Assembly: GCA_018821745.1 (NCBI GenBank)
Contig: JAHJLU010000040.1
Coordinates: 1-9,803 of the forward strand
From: Myxococcota bacterium
GTDB lineage: Bacteria; Myxococcota_A; Polyangia; HGW-17
Direction of reading: 5' to 3'
DNA length: 9,803 nt
Shown: positions 6,964-9,803 of the stretch, piece after piece
Layout of the letters: every line of letters starts with the position of its first letter
Numbering within the stretch: position 1 is the stretch's first letter
The notes under the pieces: generated by a model
Told to the model about the DNA's origin: nothing
What the model saw: the letters and a program-made list of their open reading frames with translations, nothing else
The model's database searches: none
Translations under genes and position numbers: made by a program

Positions 6964-7428
6964 CTAGGGCTGCCCCATGGACATGAATTTTTTACGCACT
7001 TCCATCAGTCTGGTGCTCATGCATTTGAGGAGTTTATCGCACTGGTCACCGCGAAAGGAGTCAACACACTCCCGGATCACCTTGTTTTTAGCTTTTCCCG
7101 TCTCGGATTTTTCGCCTTTGCACCGGGCGATGCAGGTGCGCTTTCTGCGCGCAGAGGGGGGATGATTCTTTGATTTTTGCTGACAATAGCCCAGGTGATC
7201 ACAGATGGATTCACAGGTGAGGGCATCCTTGGGACCGACCATCTTCACGGAAGCTGCCTCCTCCGGGGGGGGCATACTCTTTTTCACCGCGGGAGGAACA
7301 TTCTTGCGGGGAGGGACATTTTGAACCTCCTTTTGGACCTTGGGGGACTCTTTCTTTTCTTCTTTTTTGCATCCACCGGGCAACGCAAGGAGGGTGGCGG
7401 CAATGAACAGTAATGATAACCTCGTCAT
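6964..7428 (-). CDS. Cysteine-rich lipoprotein, 154 aa
   Basis: Start at 7428: GGGAGG (7441-7436) lies 7 nt upstream, and the product then begins with a textbook lipoprotein signal (TR, a hydrophobic run LSLLFIAATLLAL, then PGGC with the acylated Cys at 20). The -3 position is Pro rather than the usual Leu, so the lipobox is imperfect but plausible. After C20 comes a Lys/Glu/Pro-rich linker (21-60), then a compact domain with eight cysteines at 72, 76, 82, 99, 103, 121, 130 and 136 (CxxxC-x5-C ... CxxxC ... C-x8-C-x5-C), probably paired as disulfides in the periplasm or on the outer membrane. Similar spaced-Cys domains are frequent in deltaproteobacterial lipoproteins. Function unknown. It lies 22 nt downstream of the 103-aa gene and is probably the last gene of that operon. 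An upstream in-frame ATG at 7617 is rejected because it would bury the signal peptide. Confidence 0.78.
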   Translation of the reverse strand: MTRLSLLFIAATLLALPGGCKKEEKKESPKVQKEVQNVPPRKNVPPAVKKSMPPPEEAASVKMVGPKDALTCESICDHLGYCQQKSKNHPPSARRKRTCIARCKGEKSETGKAKNKVIRECVDSFRGDQCDKLLKCMSTRLMEVRKKFMSMGQP

Positions 7429-7435
7429 AAAAATT

Positions 7436-7441
7436 CCTCCC
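7436..7441 (-). promoter_or_regulatory. Ribosome binding site deciding the lipoprotein start
   Basis: GGGAGG on the - strand, 7 nt before ATG 7428, directly ahead of the lipoprotein signal peptide. It supports 7428 over the in-frame ATG at 7617. Confidence 0.7.
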
Positions 7442-7450
7442 GACCATCCT

Positions 7451-7762
7451 CTAGGGGGTCGCTCCCGGGAGAACTCTGTGTCGACCCTGGTTTTCAACTT
7501 GCTTGGCCAGGAGAAGCTCTCGGGTTTTGGGGGCAATAAAAATATCTTCCAGATCAAACAGGGAGAGGGATTCAAGCAGGAGCGCCACCCGCTCTGAGAT
7601 GCTGCTCTTCTTTTCAATATAGAGGCGATACTCCCCCTTTATCCGGCACAGACCACCCATGCGGGGGTGGATGGAACGGATTTTCTCATAGACAATGACC
7701 ACATGGAGCTTCTGGGCCAAAGCTTCAAGCTCCTCGAGGAGCGCCGTCACGTTCTGCTTCAT
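7451..7762 (-). CDS. Small conserved-looking protein, 103 aa, coupled to the sensor gene
   Basis: Function not recognised. The protein is soluble, with an N-terminal amphipathic helix (TALLEELEALAQKLH, residues 6-20), a beta-like centre holding a GGLCRIKGEYRLYIEKK motif (36-52), and a helical end with LFDLEDIFIAPKTRELL (68-84). The last 15 residues are Gly/Pro/basic and probably disordered. I have the impression of related short proteins in deltaproteobacteria (Gly-Cys-Arg-x-Lys-Gly-Glu followed by a 'FDLE..I...P..RE' segment), but cannot confirm it. The ATG overlaps the stop of the upstream histidine-kinase-like gene in an ATGA (7762-7759), with an AGGGA at 7770-7766 as a weak ribosome site. 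This coupling implies balanced synthesis with the sensor and possibly direct interaction. It has no response-regulator, HPt or HATPase signature. Confidence 0.72.
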   Translation of the reverse strand: MKQNVTALLEELEALAQKLHVVIVYEKIRSIHPRMGGLCRIKGEYRLYIEKKSSISERVALLLESLSLFDLEDIFIAPKTRELLLAKQVENQGRHRVLPGATP

Positions 7763-9348
7763 GATTCCCTGGGACCCCCGGAGCTTCGGTCCAAATCGAG
7801 AATATTGGCGGTCCCCACGTATTTTCGGGTCTCGTAGCGGGGGAGATTCCCTATCTTCTTCACGATCTCAGCCATGCGCTCAGCTTCCCCGGAGATGTGG
7901 GTCACAGCGCGTTCCATTTTCTCCGGATCGAGGCTGGGCTTCTTCAGGAGAGTGGAGTACCCGATTATGGACATGAGCGGCTGATTGAGTTCATGGGCCA
8001 TAGCGCCCGCCAGCTCGGAGATGAGGGCCTGCTTCTCTTTCTCCGCCAGTCTGTCCCGATACTCTGTGAGCTTCTCTTCCATCTCCATCTGCTCGCGCAG
8101 GTCCGTAATGAAGAGGACCACCGCTTTTTTGGTGTCTCCCATAATGGGGATGGTATAGGCGGAAATATTGACAGGAATCAGATCGCCACTGGTGCTGCGC
8201 ACCGTGGATTTGGTGGGATCAAGCCGGGACTCTCCCCCGAAGCGCTTGTCCGCGATCATATCCAGGATGTGATTCCAGTCCTCCTGGGAGGGGAAAAAGT
8301 CGGACATGAGGCGCGGTGACTGGGAATCGACCTCCTGATCACCAAAGAGATTTCTGGCCGAGGGGTTGAACAGGATGATCTTCTCGTTGAGTTCACAGGC
8401 CACAATGGCCACCACGGAGTTGTCGACGAGCTTCATGAGGAAATCGGAGGTGGACTGCAGGCGCTCCTCAATATGCCGGGCTTCGGTGATGTCGCGGAAG
8501 ATCAGGACCGTGTACCCCTCTTCAATGAGCAGCGAACTCCTCAGAACACCCAGATGCACAATCTCCTTGGAGGTGGTGAAGAGGTCCATATCGAAGTTGG
8601 AGGGGATGAGGTTCGGGGGGAAACTGAAAATGGCCGCGTGCTGCTCTGAGATATAGTTGGTGATGGGATCGCCGCTCAGCGCAGTCCGGGAGTAGCCGGT
8701 GATGGACTCCCCGGCGTGGTTCATATAGACGATTTCGTAGGATTTGTTGAGAATAAAGACCCCATCGTCCGTGGTCTCGAAGAGCTCCTTGTAGGTCTCA
8801 ATCTCTTTGGGTTTTTTCTCGCTCTCAAAATCCTCAATATTGACTCGGTTGGTCTTCTCCTTGATCTGACGAAGGAAATGAGAGTCTCTGAGCAGCAGTG
8901 AGAAGAGCTTGGTGAGGGTGTCAAGATCCAGCAGCTCCAACTGGGGCTTGGCGCCAAAGGCCACAAAAATAAGGTTGTAAATGGAGGATGGGATGGGGCG
9001 GACATAATAGATGCCCAAAGACCCTGGATCTTCCAGGTCCAGCTCCAACTGAAAACTGAGGTCTTCAGTGTTTACCGAAGAGGTGAGCAGCACGGTCTTG
9101 TTGGGACCTTCAAATTTAACCAGCGGCTTGAGGGGCATCCCCTGGATGTTTCGCATCTGGGAGGAGGCGATGAGGGAGAAGGTCAATTTGGAGGAGTCCT
9201 CAAGAACAATGGCCACCCCGTCAAGATCATACTCTTTCTCCAAAAAAGTGAGGGAGCTGTGGAGGGCTTCCCCGATGGGACCCGTGTGAAAGTGGTCAAT
9301 CAGATCATTGATGGTTTTTAGAGATAGCATGTTCTCACGGACTCTCAT
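7759..9348 (-). CDS. GAF/PAS-PAS-HisKA sensor protein lacking the HATPase domain
   Basis: A 529-aa signalling protein without membrane spans. Residues about 20-165 look GAF-like. A PAS domain runs from about 183 to 290 (ELFETTDDGVFILN, ending VLIFRDITEARHIEERL), and a second from about 300 to 418 (LVDNSVVAIVACELN, ending VVLFITDLREQ). A coiled linker leads to a HisKA dimerisation/phosphoacceptor region, about 440-505, with the H-box AHELNQPL (H452). After R504 YETRKYVG the protein ends in a short tail; the N, G1, F and G2 boxes of an ATPase domain are absent. No HATPase remnant is seen in the other frames downstream. It therefore cannot autophosphorylate alone. The start at 9348 is chosen because it makes an ATGA overlap with the upstream gene, like the downstream junction; 9360 and 9330 are in-frame alternatives and none has a strong ribosome site. 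Confidence 0.82.
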   Translation of the reverse strand: MRVRENMLSLKTINDLIDHFHTGPIGEALHSSLTFLEKEYDLDGVAIVLEDSSKLTFSLIASSQMRNIQGMPLKPLVKFEGPNKTVLLTSSVNTEDLSFQLELDLEDPGSLGIYYVRPIPSSIYNLIFVAFGAKPQLELLDLDTLTKLFSLLLRDSHFLRQIKEKTNRVNIEDFESEKKPKEIETYKELFETTDDGVFILNKSYEIVYMNHAGESITGYSRTALSGDPITNYISEQHAAIFSFPPNLIPSNFDMDLFTTSKEIVHLGVLRSSLLIEEGYTVLIFRDITEARHIEERLQSTSDFLMKLVDNSVVAIVACELNEKIILFNPSARNLFGDQEVDSQSPRLMSDFFPSQEDWNHILDMIADKRFGGESRLDPTKSTVRSTSGDLIPVNISAYTIPIMGDTKKAVVLFITDLREQMEMEEKLTEYRDRLAEKEKQALISELAGAMAHELNQPLMSIIGYSTLLKKPSLDPEKMERAVTHISGEAERMAEIVKKIGNLPRYETRKYVGTANILDLDRSSGGPRES

Positions 9349-9803
9349 GGAAGATGGCATCCAGCCAGGTTTGGTAGTGGAGAATAGGTCCCTCCCGATA
9401 AAAATTCAAGGCAATCATGAATCACCACGCGTCCCGTGGCTCCGCCGCCGCCACCGGTACCGTCTCCATCTTCGTTATTATAGCCATTTTCCGGCACAGC
9501 ATTGACCGCTGCACCCCCCGCACCACCGGTGTTGCACGAGCCACAGGAACCGCCGGGGGCAGGTTCATCGGAGGAAAGCCCGGGACTCCCGTGGCTGGTG
9601 GATTCTCGGCCTGCGGCTCCGCCGCCACCGTTGGCCGCGACCACTGCCCCCATGTAGATGTGAATCCGGGGTGCCTCCAGAATAATCGCGCCGCCGCTGC
9701 CACCGCCGCCGCCACCGGAGTCATAGCCGGAGTCATTGGCCATCCCCCCCTGCCCGTTGGCAAGAACACCACAGAGTGCCGGTTCGGTTGAACCTATCTC
9801 CAG
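9345..9803 (-). CDS. Glycine-rich secreted/surface-type protein, C-terminal part (5' end beyond window)
   Basis: The frame is open from the right edge to a TGA at 9347-9345, giving 152 residues of the C-terminus. An internal Met at 9743 is not a start; the 20 upstream codons continue the same Gly-rich style (ending VLANGQGG). Features: a (G)6 run followed by SGGAIILEAP, then VVAANGGGGAAG, several Gly/Ser/Cys segments (GGSCGSC), a second Gly run (TGGGGGATGRVVIHD), and an end SGGTYSPLPNLAGC. This 'GGAIxLEAP...ANGGGG...GGGGGxxGRI' arrangement is known to me from large glycine-rich, presumably exported proteins of Myxococcota-like bacteria; function unknown. Gly-rich DNA here contains a seven-base C tract at 9744-9750 (+ strand), a possible slippage site. 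It is the most upstream gene visible of the - strand operon and overlaps the sensor gene by four bases. Confidence 0.72.
   Translation of the reverse strand: MEIGSTEPALCGVLANGQGGMANDSGYDSGGGGGGSGGAIILEAPRIHIYMGAVVAANGGGGAAGRESTSHGSPGLSSDEPAPGGSCGSCNTGGAGGAAVNAVPENGYNNEDGDGTGGGGGATGRVVIHDCLEFLSGGTYSPLPNLAGCHLP

Noticed and set aside
5992..7173. Long + strand open frame (393 codons) opposite the nucleoside kinase and lipoprotein genes
   Set aside because: It is antisense to two clearly recognisable proteins, has no family features, no ribosome site, and spans the intergenic promoter region.
7451..7762. Broken HATPase domain split from the sensor by a frameshift
   Set aside because: The sequence after the sensor shows no N, G1 or G2 boxes in any frame, and the 103-aa frame has its own distinct composition.
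9417..9791. Ala/Thr-rich + strand frame and a second - strand frame at 9422-9772
   Set aside because: Both are low-complexity shadows; only the frame ending at 9345 gives the recognisable GGAIILEAP/ANGGGG arrangement and the ATGA junction.
1..9803. tRNA, rRNA, CRISPR array, insertion sequence or attachment site
   Set aside because: No tRNA cloverleaf, regularly spaced repeats, transposase motifs or terminal inverted repeats were seen on reading.

Overview
The window is a moderately GC-rich, densely coded bacterial segment. It holds nine complete or near-complete genes and one gene cut by the right edge. Nothing in it is phage, IS, CRISPR or RNA. The right-hand cluster points to the deltaproteobacterial/Myxococcota-Bradymonadota kind of lineage, probably uncultured. 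The pointers are a glycine-rich 'ANGGGG' secreted protein, a short lipoprotein with eight spaced cysteines, and a PAS sensor protein ending at its HisKA domain. This placement is an inference from protein style, not a measured phylogeny.

Left block, + strand, 21-2750. Three tightly packed genes form a likely operon: an E3-type flavoprotein disulfide reductase (dihydrolipoyl dehydrogenase family), a FolB-type dihydroneopterin aldolase 5 nt downstream, and an 11-nt overlapping UPF0104/YbhN-type (LPG-synthase-TM, flippase-like) membrane protein. They look like housekeeping genes placed together rather than one pathway; no E1/E2 or other folate genes are present.

Middle block, + strand, 2835-5054. 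A 579-aa protein joins a class I SAM-dependent methyltransferase domain to a central conserved segment and a C-terminal HNH-nuclease-like domain. It is followed by an unrecognised 118-aa protein with a near-perfect ribosome binding site. The fusion protein is the most likely accessory or defence-type component here.

Right block, - strand, 5134-9803. Reading leftward from the edge: the C-terminal end of a glycine-rich surface-type protein, a sensor (GAF-like region, two PAS domains, HisKA, no HATPase domain), a 103-aa conserved-looking small protein, and a cysteine-rich lipoprotein. The first two junctions are ATGA stop-start overlaps and the third is a 22-nt gap, so this is almost certainly one transcript. 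After a 150-bp gap with a candidate promoter comes a threonyl-tRNA-synthetase-like/uridine-kinase fusion ('nucleoside kinase'), which converges on the middle block.

The two most interesting items are the methyltransferase-HNH fusion and the HisKA protein that lacks its own ATPase domain but is translationally coupled to a small unknown protein. No gene-free stretch exceeds 150 bp.
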